NCBI GenBank assembly: GCA_900618795.1
Contig: UYJD01000017.1
Coordinates: 374,314 to 438,313 of the forward strand
Origin: Cyanodermella asteris
Taxonomy: Eukaryota; Ascomycota; Lecanoromycetes; Ostropales; Stictidaceae
Reading direction: 5' to 3'
DNA: 64,000 nt
Below are positions 53,601 to 63,500 of this stretch, piece by piece (position 1 is the first letter of the stretch; each line of letters opens with the position of its first letter). The notes below the pieces were generated by a model. It had not been told where the DNA came from. It made no database searches and saw only the letters and a program-made list of their open reading frames with translations. The position numbers and the translations under genes were made by a program.

Positions 53601-55040
53601 AAGTGTATTCAAGGCATGAGCAACTTCTGCGTCTCCATGGACGATGCCCTGCTGCGGCCAATCGCGAGCAAATACTGGGATCGGAGGAAGCCTGTTATCG
53701 GGGCATCCGAGCGGCTTGAATGGTCGCCCGCACAAGACAAGACTGATGAGGTTCAGGAGTTTCTCCTGCACTGCTGATTTGACGGGCTGAACGTAGTGGG
53801 CCATGTCTGAGAGCGCCTGCGTTAGAGCTGGACTCAGCCCGCAGGCGAACATTGGGTCGAGAAGTGCATCCATGTACTTGGTCAGTACCTGGCCAACCGC
53901 AACACAAAGCTTGCTGATACATGTAAATACAGCACCATCCTTGTCATCCTTGCTTCTTGTTCTCACTCGATAGCCAAGTCCCTCACGAATTGCTAGCAGA
54001 ATCGCATCGAGGTATGGCTGAATACCACCTTTGATGGCTAGTGCAACCTCGCCAATCGCGATAAAGGCCGGATTGCGCTCCTTGTCCTTTTTGAGCTGCT
54101 CGCGAAGGAAGTGCATGAACTTCGGACTCCAATTCGAGCTGAATACTGCTGGTGCGTATGACGCTAATAAAGGAATCATTCCAACAATTTCAGACCGAAT
54201 CCTGATCTCCTTGTGCTTCATGTGCATGATGGCAATCTCGCATGCTCTCTGGAAGTGGTCGTTCATAAACATGCCTCCAGCTCTTACTAATTCTCGAATG
54301 ACGAGGAGACCTCCATGCACATTCTCAGTCGAGCTCTGGTGAATCTTGTCGCATGCCTTGTTCCAGACGGTCTGGAACCACTGCGTTCGAGTCTTCGCAT
54401 CACGAGCTGCAAGTATGGATAAGCACTCGCGGACGGCTTCAGCCGCAGTCTCACGAATCAAGACTTTGACATCGCAGAGAGCGGGCCAGATGAATTCAAG
54501 AATGTTGGGCACATATTGAAAGAGAAGGGTGGGGCTGTTCTTTGCCAACTCCTTAAGGAGGAGCACAGCTGCGAATCGTCTGGTTTCGTATCGCTCTGAC
54601 GACTCGAGCCACTCCAACGCCATCTTGACTTCACTGTCCACCAACTCCGCCGTGAAAGCCCCGCCAGGCTGGGCGAGCTTGCCCATAGCATGCGCCGCGT
54701 AGACCAGTACATCGGTATCATTGCTGCGCAAAGCCGACTGGAGATTGTTCAGGTATCTTGTCGTCTTCTGTGCGTCGTCTACTCCGTGGAAATCGATCAG
54801 CTGGTCAATTGCTATTATACCCCCCATCTTCTCCTGTGGATCCGCAGCAGCGACGGCAAGTGACGTGATCCGGTTGTTCACTCCTGAGAAGTATTCCGAA
54901 AATTTGTCCGGCTGCAGCTCACGATACGCGTACGAAACCTGGTTGAAGAGCTCCTGACCGGCACGTTGTCGAACTTCCTTGTCGGGCGTCCTAAGCTGTT
55001 GGAAGACATTGTTCAGAGCGGCTTGGCTGAGGATCGACAT
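47691..55040 (-). CDS. TOR1: TOR serine/threonine kinase (PIKK)
   Basis: Single uninterrupted exon of 7,350 bases, 2,449 residues, full family length. It is the catalytic core of TORC1/TORC2, controlling growth in response to nutrients. N-terminal HEAT repeats occupy about 1-1240, the FAT domain about 1250-1800. The FRB domain (about 1875-1975) has LWHELWHEGLEEASRLYFG, keeping the serine whose mutation gives rapamycin resistance in yeast and human, so the protein should be sensitive to FKBP12-rapamycin. The kinase domain (about 2020-2330) has YILKGHEDIRQDERVMQLF, GLGDRHPSNLML (catalytic Asp) and IHIDFGDCFE. The FATC end is VENICQHYIGWCSFW. Numerous antisense ORFs inside it are shadows. Confidence 0.98.
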   Translation of the reverse strand: MSILSQAALNNVFQQLRTPDKEVRQRAGQELFNQVSYAYRELQPDKFSEYFSGVNNRITSLAVAAADPQEKMGGIIAIDQLIDFHGVDDAQKTTRYLNNLQSALRSNDTDVLVYAAHAMGKLAQPGGAFTAELVDSEVKMALEWLESSERYETRRFAAVLLLKELAKNSPTLLFQYVPNILEFIWPALCDVKVLIRETAAEAVRECLSILAARDAKTRTQWFQTVWNKACDKIHQSSTENVHGGLLVIRELVRAGGMFMNDHFQRACEIAIMHMKHKEIRIRSEIVGMIPLLASYAPAVFSSNWSPKFMHFLREQLKKDKERNPAFIAIGEVALAIKGGIQPYLDAILLAIREGLGYRVRTRSKDDKDGAVFTCISKLCVAVGQVLTKYMDALLDPMFACGLSPALTQALSDMAHYVQPVKSAVQEKLLNLISLVLCGRPFKPLGCPDNRLPPIPVFARDWPQQGIVHGDAEVAHALNTLGSFDFKGHVLNEFVRDVALRFVKNPRPEIRKAAALTCCNIYEHDPIIKQTSLHAIAVVRLVISELLSAAIGDPIPDIRRTILLALDDKFDRYLAEQDNIRKIIMAVNESEYEVRKAAMIILGRLVGVNPAYVFPPLRKLLQNFTMSIHASKDPIYEEEGAQLISLFVKHTSELVKPFVETLVKTFLPKATDTNPAVASAVISAVGDLATLGGSDMKKFVPQLMPIIIEALQDLSAPNKRDSALITLGQLASNSGYVIEPYLDYPELLPLLTNIIKTESQGNVRTHTIRLLGVLGALDPYRHQQAMEQITSSKSNDTTPVSDVDLMMQGLTPSNEEYFPTVVMHTLLYNVLKDSSLSQYHNAVIDAIVAIFKTLGLKCVSFLPQIIPIFITVIHSAPPNRQDAYFNQLAILVSIVREHIRPFRNDLVKLIKDCWNITPAVQAATLLLTEALSRALHREFYPSIVDLLPLMLGLFDSSKDSPGINDNCNKVLHTILVFGQDAEQAMWFILPKLVRTFTSLQRPAHVRRNCIETAGSIARQTNISDYSALLMHNLGDMLSSKDPQIQNAAYESIVTLMFQFPLDVEPFLDGVSMALKASKLTISTALFDQLHNKIRSGQSLQQDLRPAPQLKTIGDDLSFTDVGQRQLQVNQEHLKTAWDSSQKVTREDWLEWMRRFSIELLKESPSNALRACASLASIYPPLAKDLFNAAFVSCFVQLYEQYQNELVMSLERALTSQQIPPEILQTLLNLAEFMEHDDKPLPIDIGTLGKYATRCHAYAKALHYKELEFEEDKSPDVIEALISINNHLQQADAAVGILRIAKRFPEFNTQESWFEKLGQWDEALTRYQEREQREVESGNPISFDIHYGKMKCYHAVGEWEELANLAQEKWSLASIDEKRQMAPLAAAASWGLAQWEHMDNYIEAMKVHSPDRPFYGAIRALQQNQFADAQDHIEKARKGLDTELSALLGESYTRAYSVVVRVQMLAELEEIIAYKKAELDPARQATMRETWKIRLMGCEENVETWQRMLKVRALVLTPRENMDLWIKFANLCRKSNRTSLAAKSLQSIYDSPSRLSVGTEGQGSDSSNQAGVIPEVQYSQLKYDWTVSSSDDDRMDTLSGLRDFTAKLSDHCESLQLSLQQSEQHPPNPMNVFAQSWPAEIAERRESISRMRLLLSKAYLRYGRWVTSELKGDWKHHDHQVQEILDSYKAAAQYNPDGYKAWHAWALANFEVISAAAGQPAQDSRPYDQHAIANHVIPAIAGFFKSISLSNSKSTLQDTLRLLTLWFAHGGDADVLSALKDGFHLLNMDTWLEVMPQLIARINQPNPRSKKAVQDLLCDVGKVHPQVLVYPLAVAMKSDVKGRSDSARAVMDQLRIHSSELVDQAQLVSKELIRSAVLWHELWHEGLEEASRLYFGPDRNPEAMFNTLAPLHRLLDDGPETLREISFVHAFGRELTEARQWCERFRQTRDAGDINQAWDLYYGVFRRIAKQLQQLMTLDLKYISPALGEAKNLVLAVPGTYASGKPIIRIQSFDKVFTVIPSKQRPRKMTLRGSDGNPYSYILKGHEDIRQDERVMQLFGLCNTLLNDDTESFKRHLHIQTFPIIPLSQNSGLIGFVDNSDTLHNLIKEYRDNRRILLNIEHRIMLQMAPDYDALTLMQKVEVFQYAMDNTTGKDLYRVLWLKSRSSEAWLERRTNYTRSLAVMSMVGYILGLGDRHPSNLMLDRGTGKIIHIDFGDCFEIATQREKYPERVPFRLTRMLTYAMEVSNIDGSFKLSCYNVMRVIRENKESLMAVLEAFIHDPLLNWRLTARESPDRTNFVSERRQSLIGADQGTDPNVSVMGAQGTTAGASLRDLETAQINSISANMAAVQSSYRRPRAGTATGGQPQRPTETTNENREQQNARAVQVLARVKDKLNGRDFMTDRERDLERRDGPGEFKELNVEEQVEKLIAQATSVENICQHYIGWCSFW

Positions 55041-55844
55041 GTTGTCGGATCTTGTTGGCCCAGCCTTTAGGCAGTCATTGTTTCTCTACGTGTATGTTGC
55101 TCCGTCTCTTTCTTGGGCCCGTCGGCCGAGCGAGCGGCGCAGATTGGAATCAGTAGGGCGGGAAAATAGTGCAGAGGAGGGTTTGAGGCGGGCTGTTGAC
55201 AGAAGGCAGAAGCGCGGCGCCGAACAAAAGGTGCACGCGCTCTGCTCGTGAATACTTCCGGGCTACCTTGTCATCTGTGGTTGTGTTGGGTGAGGGTCCT
55301 GTAAGGCGATGAGTGACGCGCCCGAAGCTTCGGCGGAGGAAGTTGAAGTTGAGGCGCATGGAGCTTCGATGGAGAAGCCAGTGGGGGCGACCCGGCTAAG
55401 AGCTTCAGCTGGGACACACTAAGCCGGTACGGGTGGTCACAAGATGTGCATGCCGTGATTAGCCACAACCTTCGACATCTATCCATGACTGGTGATTTCT
55501 ACCTCTATAAATCACTGCACCAGATCCATGTTGAATGTCTCGACGAAAACTGCTGCGCTCATGTGCTCGGTAAGCTGAACGAACAGCACTATGTTTCTAG
55601 CCATCGCTACATCGGTAAGCAATTTCAGACGAAGACCGAGCAGTAGCTGAGAGCAATATTTGACAGGCACCAAGTTACCCATGACCACAGTGATCCTGTC
55701 CGTCTGCCTTTGCGGGTCAACATCCCGCTTACTGGATATCATCTGAACATTAGCCGTGCTTGATCACTACTCACCTTCCAGCAAGGTTATTAACGACGAC
55801 TTATACTAACGCCGCCTGAGCGGCGAAACGACTCACGACTCACG
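55041..55844. promoter_or_regulatory. Divergent promoter region, TOR / OMA1
   Basis: 800 bp between diverging start codons. A direct repeat ACGACTCACGACTCACG ends at the OMA1 ATG (55829-55844). No gene recognised. Confidence 0.45.
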
Positions 55845-56903
55845 ATGCTGGGTCAAGGTCCCCTTTCATCCTCATGGATGAGAGGCACAGTTCGTGGAGG
55901 CTTGAAATTAAATTCTCTTGTCCAAACAATTTCACATCGACCATTACGAGCCCCGAGCCGAGCATCAATCCCCCGGCCATCACAAACCCAGCATCGCTTC
56001 TACCGTCGCCAGTTCAACGCGAACCGTTTCCGAGCGTCGCAAAACATATTTTATCGCTGGGCAGCCCGTCCAACTTTCTACTATGAAGCCACAGGCCTCG
56101 GAATCACCTGTGCAGGTTTCTACCTCTATAACGTCGAAGAAGTACCAGTTACCGGCCGACGGCGCTTCAACATCATCTCCGAGCCCTTTATGAACCGACA
56201 ATCCCAGCAGATGTACCAGCGGACGCTGCAAGAGTACAGAGGCCGACTCCTTCCTACACACCATCCCATGCACCGCACATGCCAGCGCGTCCTCGAGCGC
56301 CTGATCCCTCACTCTGGTCTCTCCCCCGAACACAACACCTGGGAACTCCACGTAATCGGCGATGATTCCCTGATGAACGCCTTTGTGCTTCCCGGCGGCA
56401 AAGTCTTCATCGGCACCGGCATGTTTCGTGTCTGCCGGGACGAAGACTCCATCGCCGCAGTCTTGAGCCACGAAATCGCCCACAACGTCGCGCAGCACTC
56501 GGCCGAACGTCTCAGCCAGTACGGGCTCTTTCTGCCCGTTGCGCTGATCGGCTCGGTCCTGCTTGGTCTTGGTGACTTTACGCAAATTACGCAGCTTGTG
56601 CTCGATCTTGTGGTCATGCGGCCGGGGAGCAGGCGGCAAGAGAGCGAGGCGGATCACATCGGGGTTCTGATGATGGCGGAGGCGTGCTATGACCCGAGTG
56701 CGGCTGTTGGGCTTTGGGAGAGGATGGATAAGATGGCGCAGGGTGCGCCGCCGCAGTTTTTGTCGACGCATCCAAGTAACTCGAGCCGGAGGGAGGCGAT
56801 TGTGGGCTGGTTGGATGCCGCAGAGGCCAAGAGGGAAGCGAGTGGTTGCGGACCGACTGCGGGTTGGGGTGAGTCAATGCGTGCCATGCGTCTTCGCTAC
56901 TGA
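55845..56903 (+). CDS. OMA1: Mitochondrial inner-membrane metalloprotease OMA1
   Basis: Single exon, 352 residues. The first ~70 residues are rich in Arg and Ser with almost no acidic residues: a mitochondrial presequence (RPSQTQHRFYRRQFNANRFR). A short hydrophobic segment (GLGITCAGFYLYNV) precedes the protease domain. M48-family motifs are VLPGGKVFIGTGMF, the zinc-binding SHEIAHNVAQH (His209 region), and the third ligand in ESEADHIGVLMM. A hydrophobic stretch LFLPVALIGSVLLGL lies between them. OMA1 is a stress-activated protease that acts in quality control and, in animals, cleaves OPA1. No intron is needed. Confidence 0.95.
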   Translation: MLGQGPLSSSWMRGTVRGGLKLNSLVQTISHRPLRAPSRASIPRPSQTQHRFYRRQFNANRFRASQNIFYRWAARPTFYYEATGLGITCAGFYLYNVEEVPVTGRRRFNIISEPFMNRQSQQMYQRTLQEYRGRLLPTHHPMHRTCQRVLERLIPHSGLSPEHNTWELHVIGDDSLMNAFVLPGGKVFIGTGMFRVCRDEDSIAAVLSHEIAHNVAQHSAERLSQYGLFLPVALIGSVLLGLGDFTQITQLVLDLVVMRPGSRRQESEADHIGVLMMAEACYDPSAAVGLWERMDKMAQGAPPQFLSTHPSNSSRREAIVGWLDAAEAKREASGCGPTAGWGESMRAMRLRY

Positions 56904-57514
56904 CAATTTGTAGCTGGAGACTTTCATCGGAACTCAAACCGATGGACGTGATATGTTGGCTTGACAGGACTTCAAGTCGTAGAATTGCTTGTATCACTAG
57001 ATTATACTATTTTCGCCACTCGGACTCGACGTCGATGACCTGTTTAAATTCTTCGATGCGACCTGGTAACAGATGCAACTTCACTAACTGCCTATCTGCG
57101 AAACACTTGAAGCAATGCCTTTTCTTCGGAAAAAATACGCGGTACACGATTCGTTGCTGCTGTGTTCCAGTCTCCGGTGGACCGATGAGTCCTGCCGGGG
57201 TACTTGATAGTAGACCAGCTCCTATCCACGGCCGACAGCACTATCTGAAGTTTACAAGTGGACACTTATTAGAGTGGCTTCGGGTTTAGTGGAGCTCAGC
57301 GACAGTGATATTCCGTGGACATATTTGCAGAGATAGCATTGCAATCGACCAAATTCGTACGTGCGCGTCGGAATCTTCTGACCCACCAGGGCCTCAATCC
57401 CATTTCCCATAATTTCAAGTCATACCATAGCATCGGATAATCACGCTGTTACAAAATCCAAAATCCATAATCGCACCTTCTTACTGAATTCGCAGTATCA
57501 AGATCCTCATAACG
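56904..57514. other. Convergent intergenic gap
   Basis: 610 bp between two 3' ends; AT-rich with no ORF of interest. Confidence 0.4.
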
Positions 57515-58978
57515 CTACCACTCAGCATCACGTGTTGGCCACATGCCAATACCCAATCCGACTTCCTTCTGCGACTGCGCGGCGGTTTTCTGCTTCTTCG
57601 GACTCTCCATCTTCTTGCCCGAAGCTGACCGCTTGTTGCTCTTAACAACCTTGCCCGTCAACTTCGTCTGGACGAACGATTGCCCACTCAAAGGCCGCTC
57701 CTGGCTGCTGGGCCCAGGATAGCGGCGAAGCAGATCGCTCGCAGCCTGGCTCGCCTGGCTTGCAGGCACGTCGTCCTCGGTGAACGTATCGTCGTTTTGG
57801 ACGCTGTTCCGGACTTTGCTGGTACGTTCGCTCGAAGATGAATCGGAGATTGTGCTGACGCTGTGCCGGCGTTCGTCGGGTCTGCGGGCACGAGAGCTCG
57901 ACGGGCTCCGCTGGGGCTCCTGCTGGACTTGAGAAGAACGAGGGGTCACTGGCAGGGACGACAGGCTGTGGGTTCCGCGAGTATGGCTCGGCGGCTGGCG
58001 CATCGTGCGAGTCGGAGAGGGAGTGCTGGGCACGCTGGCACGCTGATGATGAGCATTGAGAACCTCGCCGGCGAAGAGAAGAGCGCCGAACGGGTCGTCC
58101 TGTGGGTGGGCCGTGCTGGGCGTAATGGTAGAGGCAATTCGCGAGACTGGCGTAGCTGGAATGTGTTGAACCGTTGGACGACGAGGCCGCGCAGTAGTGG
58201 CATAGTGGTTGATGCTATGCGAGGCGGCCGGCGCATGTTGGCTTCCGCTGTGCTTCGGAGACGACGGCGCGGAACGAAGCAAGCCCGAAGCGCGCATCGC
58301 ATTGAGATGTTCCCTGTTGTCGCGGATCCGTTCGCGTAATCTCTGATTGTGTTCGCTCAGCTCCATGTTCCGGCCGTCCAACACTTTAATCAAGCGCTTC
58401 GCGTCCGACAGGCGGGTATCCAATCCGAGGTTTCTGGACTCGAGCTCTTGGTTTCGCAACAAAGCAACTTCGAGCTGATGTTGTATCTGCGCAAGTGTTG
58501 AGCGAGGGTCGGGTGTGATGAGCGCTCGGCCCTGCATGACCGGGCTTCCAGCCTGAAGTACCTCCACCTCCTTTCTCGTCATCTCATGTTCGACCTCCGC
58601 GCGCTCTGCCGCCTCGCGTGTTTCAATTGAAAGAAGCTGGTATTGCAACTTTGTATGCGCCAACTCCATGCGCGCCTCTCCGAGCGACGGGATGAGGTCG
58701 TTGGCGAGGCTGCGCAGCTGTTCCTCCGTCATATCCTGAACCTGCTCCGGCGATGGCATCGTACTTCCGAAACAACCATTATAGAGCTTTGGAGCGAGCG
58801 CGTGGAAAGAGTCTCTGGTCGGCGACATCGGTTCTCTCGCCTCCTTGGTCGCATAGCTGTTCTGGCTCTTCTTGCCGGACGCTGGAGGGGTCAATGTAGC
58901 GGTGGATAGAGGCGCATCATCGTTGTTGGGCTTGCGCAGCGTCCTCGAAGCTGGAGTGGGTGTGCGTGGGAGCTCCAT
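57515..58978 (-). CDS. Coiled-coil, Ser/Pro-rich nuclear-type protein of unknown function
   Basis: Single exon, 487 residues from ATG 58978 (MELPRTPTPASRTLRK); the open frame continues upstream but has no ATG. Near residue 75 lies FHALAPKLYNGCFGS. A coiled coil follows (about 85-245): LTEEQLRSLANDLIPSL-like start, RMELAHTKLQYQLLSIETREAAERAEVEHEM, then LRNQELESRNLGLDTRLSDAKRLIKVLDGRN. The second half is Ser/Pro/Arg-rich with many SP/TP sites (SAPSSPKHSG, VPSTPSPTR), suggesting proline-directed phosphorylation. The end is basic (NKRSASGKKMESPKKQKT), then a conserved-looking GIGMWPTRDAEW. I do not recognise a characterised family. Confidence 0.8.
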   Translation of the reverse strand: MELPRTPTPASRTLRKPNNDDAPLSTATLTPPASGKKSQNSYATKEAREPMSPTRDSFHALAPKLYNGCFGSTMPSPEQVQDMTEEQLRSLANDLIPSLGEARMELAHTKLQYQLLSIETREAAERAEVEHEMTRKEVEVLQAGSPVMQGRALITPDPRSTLAQIQHQLEVALLRNQELESRNLGLDTRLSDAKRLIKVLDGRNMELSEHNQRLRERIRDNREHLNAMRASGLLRSAPSSPKHSGSQHAPAASHSINHYATTARPRRPTVQHIPATPVSRIASTITPSTAHPQDDPFGALLFAGEVLNAHHQRASVPSTPSPTRTMRQPPSHTRGTHSLSSLPVTPRSSQVQQEPQRSPSSSRARRPDERRHSVSTISDSSSSERTSKVRNSVQNDDTFTEDDVPASQASQAASDLLRRYPGPSSQERPLSGQSFVQTKLTGKVVKSNKRSASGKKMESPKKQKTAAQSQKEVGLGIGMWPTRDAEW

Positions 58979-60540
58979 GTCGGGTACAGCGCTCGCAGAA
59001 AATGATGCGACGAGTGTTTTCTGGTATATATCTGTGGACAACTTGGGTGGTTATGCGTGATGTCGATGAGAAGCCCGCTCGGGCGCTGCTTTCGCTGACG
59101 TAGTACCAAAGCACAAATGCCAGCGCTGCGCAGTGCGACGAACGAAACTGGCGACTTGTCCGTCAATGTCAACAGACGTCGAACGAGTGATGCAATAATC
59201 GCAAGGTTGTCTCATGGAATGAGAGGAAAGTGCACCAAGATCCCGAAGGCGGAGAAGCAGGGTCCGATGTTGAGGTTGGTGCTGGCTTGCGGCTGGGGTC
59301 GTCAAGGTGGCTGGTTGCTGAGGAGATGGACCTCGACTCGGTTTCACAATTGGTGGCCGTTTGCCGAGCTGAGCATCGTCCCTAGCCATAGCACTGTAAT
59401 ACCTGAGTTGGCGAGAGAACAGTGCTCGTACGATTATTCTTTCATTGAATCACCAGAAGACATTCATGCTCTCTGAACTTGCGCTGCTTCTCGGAAACGG
59501 TAACAGCGTTCACTCGATAGGCATCTGCACAGACGTGGTCCGCGCTAGGATACAGTATGAACCAGCTGCGCCGACAGAGAACCTGCAAACTGGGAGGAAG
59601 ATGGCCGAATGTCCCTGCGATGCTTGAGCTATTGTGTTAGTAAGATTCCAGTTCTCATTCACGATAATGCAGATTTGGCCGCGCGAGACTGGCACTCGAG
59701 TTGGAATCGGGAATCCTGTCCCTGATGTCGAGTCCGGGATATAGCTACCTACGTACTGCGGCTGATTTCCAGAAGCCGTTTACTGGCATGGTTCAGTCAT
59801 GATCCGATCGTCATCGTCCGGCTCAACCAGATGCTCGCCCTCTGCTTCGCTGGTGTTTTGCTTAGAGAGATGCCATGGAAGGACAGAAGTCCGCATAGCC
59901 CTGAACGGCAGGTGGCCATCTTGTCAGGAGGTTCTGCATGTATGCGTGCGAAGAGCCGGCGCCCCCTTAACCAAAATCGTGAAGGTTCGGCAGGTGTTGC
60001 TGCTGGAGCGGAAACACATGTTTCGTCGCGCATCTTGGCAGATTCTCACTGGCTACGGGCCATTGAGTTTGCGTGCGGGCCAAACTTTTCTCCTTATCAC
60101 AAGCAGCTAAACCGAAAGAGACTCAGGGGGTTGAGGTCCTTGCGCAGCTGCAGCTTCAGCCAAACGCAACAGCGGGGCTGCGATCGGCCGTTTGTCTGCC
60201 GGCGGCGCCGCTATTCACAGCTACGAGCCTGCAAGACCGTCGAGACACCAGCCATACCGGCCGTGGGCACTGACAGTCTTACCACCATTCCTCAATCAAG
60301 CCACAGCCCTGCAGGGTCGCGGAGGTCTATGTCTAAGCGTTGTTCTCAGGGGATGCACGCCGTTTAGCTACCTTAGCCAGGAACCGCAGCAGGGGGTCCG
60401 CCTATACTTATGAGAGGAGCCTCCCTTGTCTGCATCTTGTTGTTCCACCCCAACGTGCCCCGACGGGCAGCAGACATCAATAAGGCTCGACATCCTCCCC
60501 ACTTCGCCCTGCGACGGCCACGCTGAGCTTCGCAGACAAA
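58979..60540. promoter_or_regulatory. Divergent intergenic region, coiled-coil gene / LRR gene
   Basis: 1.56 kb between diverging starts. No gene recognised; ORFs around 59831-60367 are Arg/Ser-rich chance frames. Confidence 0.4.
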
Positions 60541-63500
60541 ATGTCTGCTACAAACAGGCACTCGGCGCTGCCCGCCCCCAGGTCCCTTCGCAACGACAGT
60601 GTCGACGATGGGAAGCACGGTTCGGGCCTGCCCATGCCTGGTCGGGCAAGCGCTGCCTCTAATCGAATCGAAGGCGGTATCCCATCAGGAGTGGGCAATC
60701 GCAGAAGCATGCTCATGCAGCCATCACACATCAAGACCACCAGCACCTCCAGTCTTGGACGTTCGGCCAGACCCCAGAGTATGATTGGAGGCATGGGCGG
60801 TGTGAGTGGCTTGCAGAGGTCACCGCCTCGCCCCATGCACAAGCTTTCTGAGGACGAGCAAGATACCGAATTCCCTGCGGACTACGCTCGACCTGCAGCA
60901 ACACCTGCTTCCAGGAAACCAAGACCGTCACTGTCCGATCGCACGATTGAGTCGCTGTCACAAGTTCCGCCGTCTCCTTCCCCCGCGAAGCGCCGTGCCT
61001 CGGGGTTCTACAACCCGGAGAGCCCGCACGTTTCCAGGCCACAGTCTCGCACCGGCTCAGCCATGGGCAACAACAGACCAGCTTCACGCATCGGCGGGCC
61101 CTCCGGTCTCCCGAGTGCTCGCCCTGCATCTCCCTCGAAACGCCCGATGACATCCGGCGGACTCAAGCAGCCGTCCAGCTTGACGACCCCCGGCCGCCGG
61201 AGCATCAGCGATAGATCCGGCCCGCCTGTACCCTCTACCAACGGCTCTACGGTGGGCTTGAAGCGGCCAGGCACCGGGCTCCAACGACCAGGCTCAGTTG
61301 CCGGTCTTTCAAGACCTGGAGCTGCCCCGGCCAGGAGTCTAGCGTCAACGTCTAGGACTATCGGTCCCAAACCACCAACGTCAAGATCCCCTGTCAAAGA
61401 CATATTCGGTGGGGAGCTGCCCAAGCAAAAGGCACCGATCTCGGGAATCAAGAGTCTCCGTCAACCAACATTGAAGCCAGCACGACCTACTTCGATGATG
61501 GGTAGTCCAGGCAAACCTGGACTGCGAGCACCGCCTTCTCGAGTCTTGCCAAAGACCCGAAAGCCTGCAACACCTCCGTCAGAGCCGTCTGAAGACTTGT
61601 CGCCTGTTGACACTGATGATGGAACAGGCGAATTGGAGGCTCGTTCACAAAGCTACGGCATCCGGCAAGAGGAGGATCAGGTCGAGGAACACCCACAAGA
61701 TGACTCCTTCTCCCAGGACGAAACGCTTCAGGGAGAGGAGGCGCCTAAGGAGGAGTGCATTGCGCCGGATGAGCAGGCGGTCGTGCCAGAGCTTGAGACC
61801 ATTCCGGAGCCAGAGTCGGCCGAGGTCCTCACTCCCTCGTCGCGAAAGGTATCGCAGGCATCGAGGGGCCTGAGAGATATGATTGCTGCAGGCAGGGCTT
61901 CTAAGAAGGTTTCTGGAACGTTCACTCCCCGCGGTGCTGCAGACTTGGACGGGCTTGGAATCACCATTGACCCTGACACGGATCCAACGAACATGCTTGA
62001 CTTTGAGGACAACCGATTCGTCAATCTTTTGAAGAAGCGTGTCAACGCAGCCAAAAGAGAGGGCAAGCTCAATGTTTCTGCTCTGGGACTGAACGACATT
62101 CCCACCGAGATCCGGAAGCTGTACGAATATGACCCAGATGCTAAAGACGGAGTGGCTTTCTACGAGATGGTAGACGTGACACGATTCCAGGCCGCCGACA
62201 ACGAAATCGCGGAGATCCCTCTGTCGGTGTTCATGCCGCTGCCGGACGAGGACGCAGGCGACATTGACGGGCAGCCAGCCTTCTCAAGCTTTGAAAGCAT
62301 TGACATGCATGGAAACCTGCTCAAGGCGCTTCCCCCACGAATCGTTACTCTCGAGAGACTCACTTCGCTCAATCTTTCCAGAAACAAGCTTGATCTGACC
62401 GTCTTTGATCTGATTAGCAAGCTGCCGCAGTTGGCGGAGCTCAGGCTTGCCGAGAACGGGTTCGAGGGTGCGCTGCCGGCCTCGGTGGGCGAGCTTGTCG
62501 AGCTTGAGGTTCTGGACATTCACAGCAACGCCTTCACAGAGCTCCCAGCTGAACTTGGCAAGCTAAGCAAGCTCAAACGATTGGATATTCACGACAACCG
62601 GCTGGAAGCCATTCCATTTGAGCACATATTCGACCTTCCTCTGATCGAGGTTCTGGCAAGCCGCAACAAGCTGAAGGACGCCCTGTTTCAGGCCAATGTG
62701 ACTCAAATCCCGCATCTCCAGAATCTCGACATTTCAGTCAATGCGTTGTTCGAGCTCAGCGAGGGCAAGGTGGATCTGCCTCGCTTGCAGACTTTGAACA
62801 TCGCGAACAACCGTGTGGCAGCACTCTCGGATATATCTGGCTGGGTCGAACTGACCTCTTTCAACGCAGAGGAAAACAAGATTAGTGCTTTTCCAGAGGG
62901 CTTCACGTCACTCAAAAAGCTAAAGAATGCTAATTTCAGCAACAACAGTCTTTTGGCGCTGGACGACAAGATTGGCGAGATGGAGAATCTGACAGTCTTG
63001 CAAATCGTGAATAACCCCATGAGAGAACGAAGATTGGTCAAGCTTGGAATTGAGGAGCTGAAAGCTGAGTTGCGCACGCGCCTCCAGCCGCAGCAGTCAC
63101 AGCAGCAGGACTATATGCCTGGCTCACCGAATAAGGATCGCGTCAGTCTTTTCTTGAACGGTATGAACGGCCAGTCCGTAATAGGCTCAGGCCCTGCGTG
63201 GACGGCTTCGGCTGGGACCATTGAGAAACCAAACAGCAAGTTGAGGGATATCGAGGACGCCCATCTCGAACCGCTTGTAGGCCAAGGCGTGCACTCCATG
63301 ATTCTGCACCACAACTGGTTACCAAAGATTCCCCAAGCCATTGGACTGTTAGGTGCGAGCTTGACGACATTGGATCTCAGCAACAATCGTCTCAATAAGA
63401 CGGACCCGTTTGTCGGCATGGATGGCCAGGCTCTTCATCTGCCAAATTTGAACACGCTTAACCTCACTTCAAACGGACTGACGACGTTAGAGCCCCTCAT

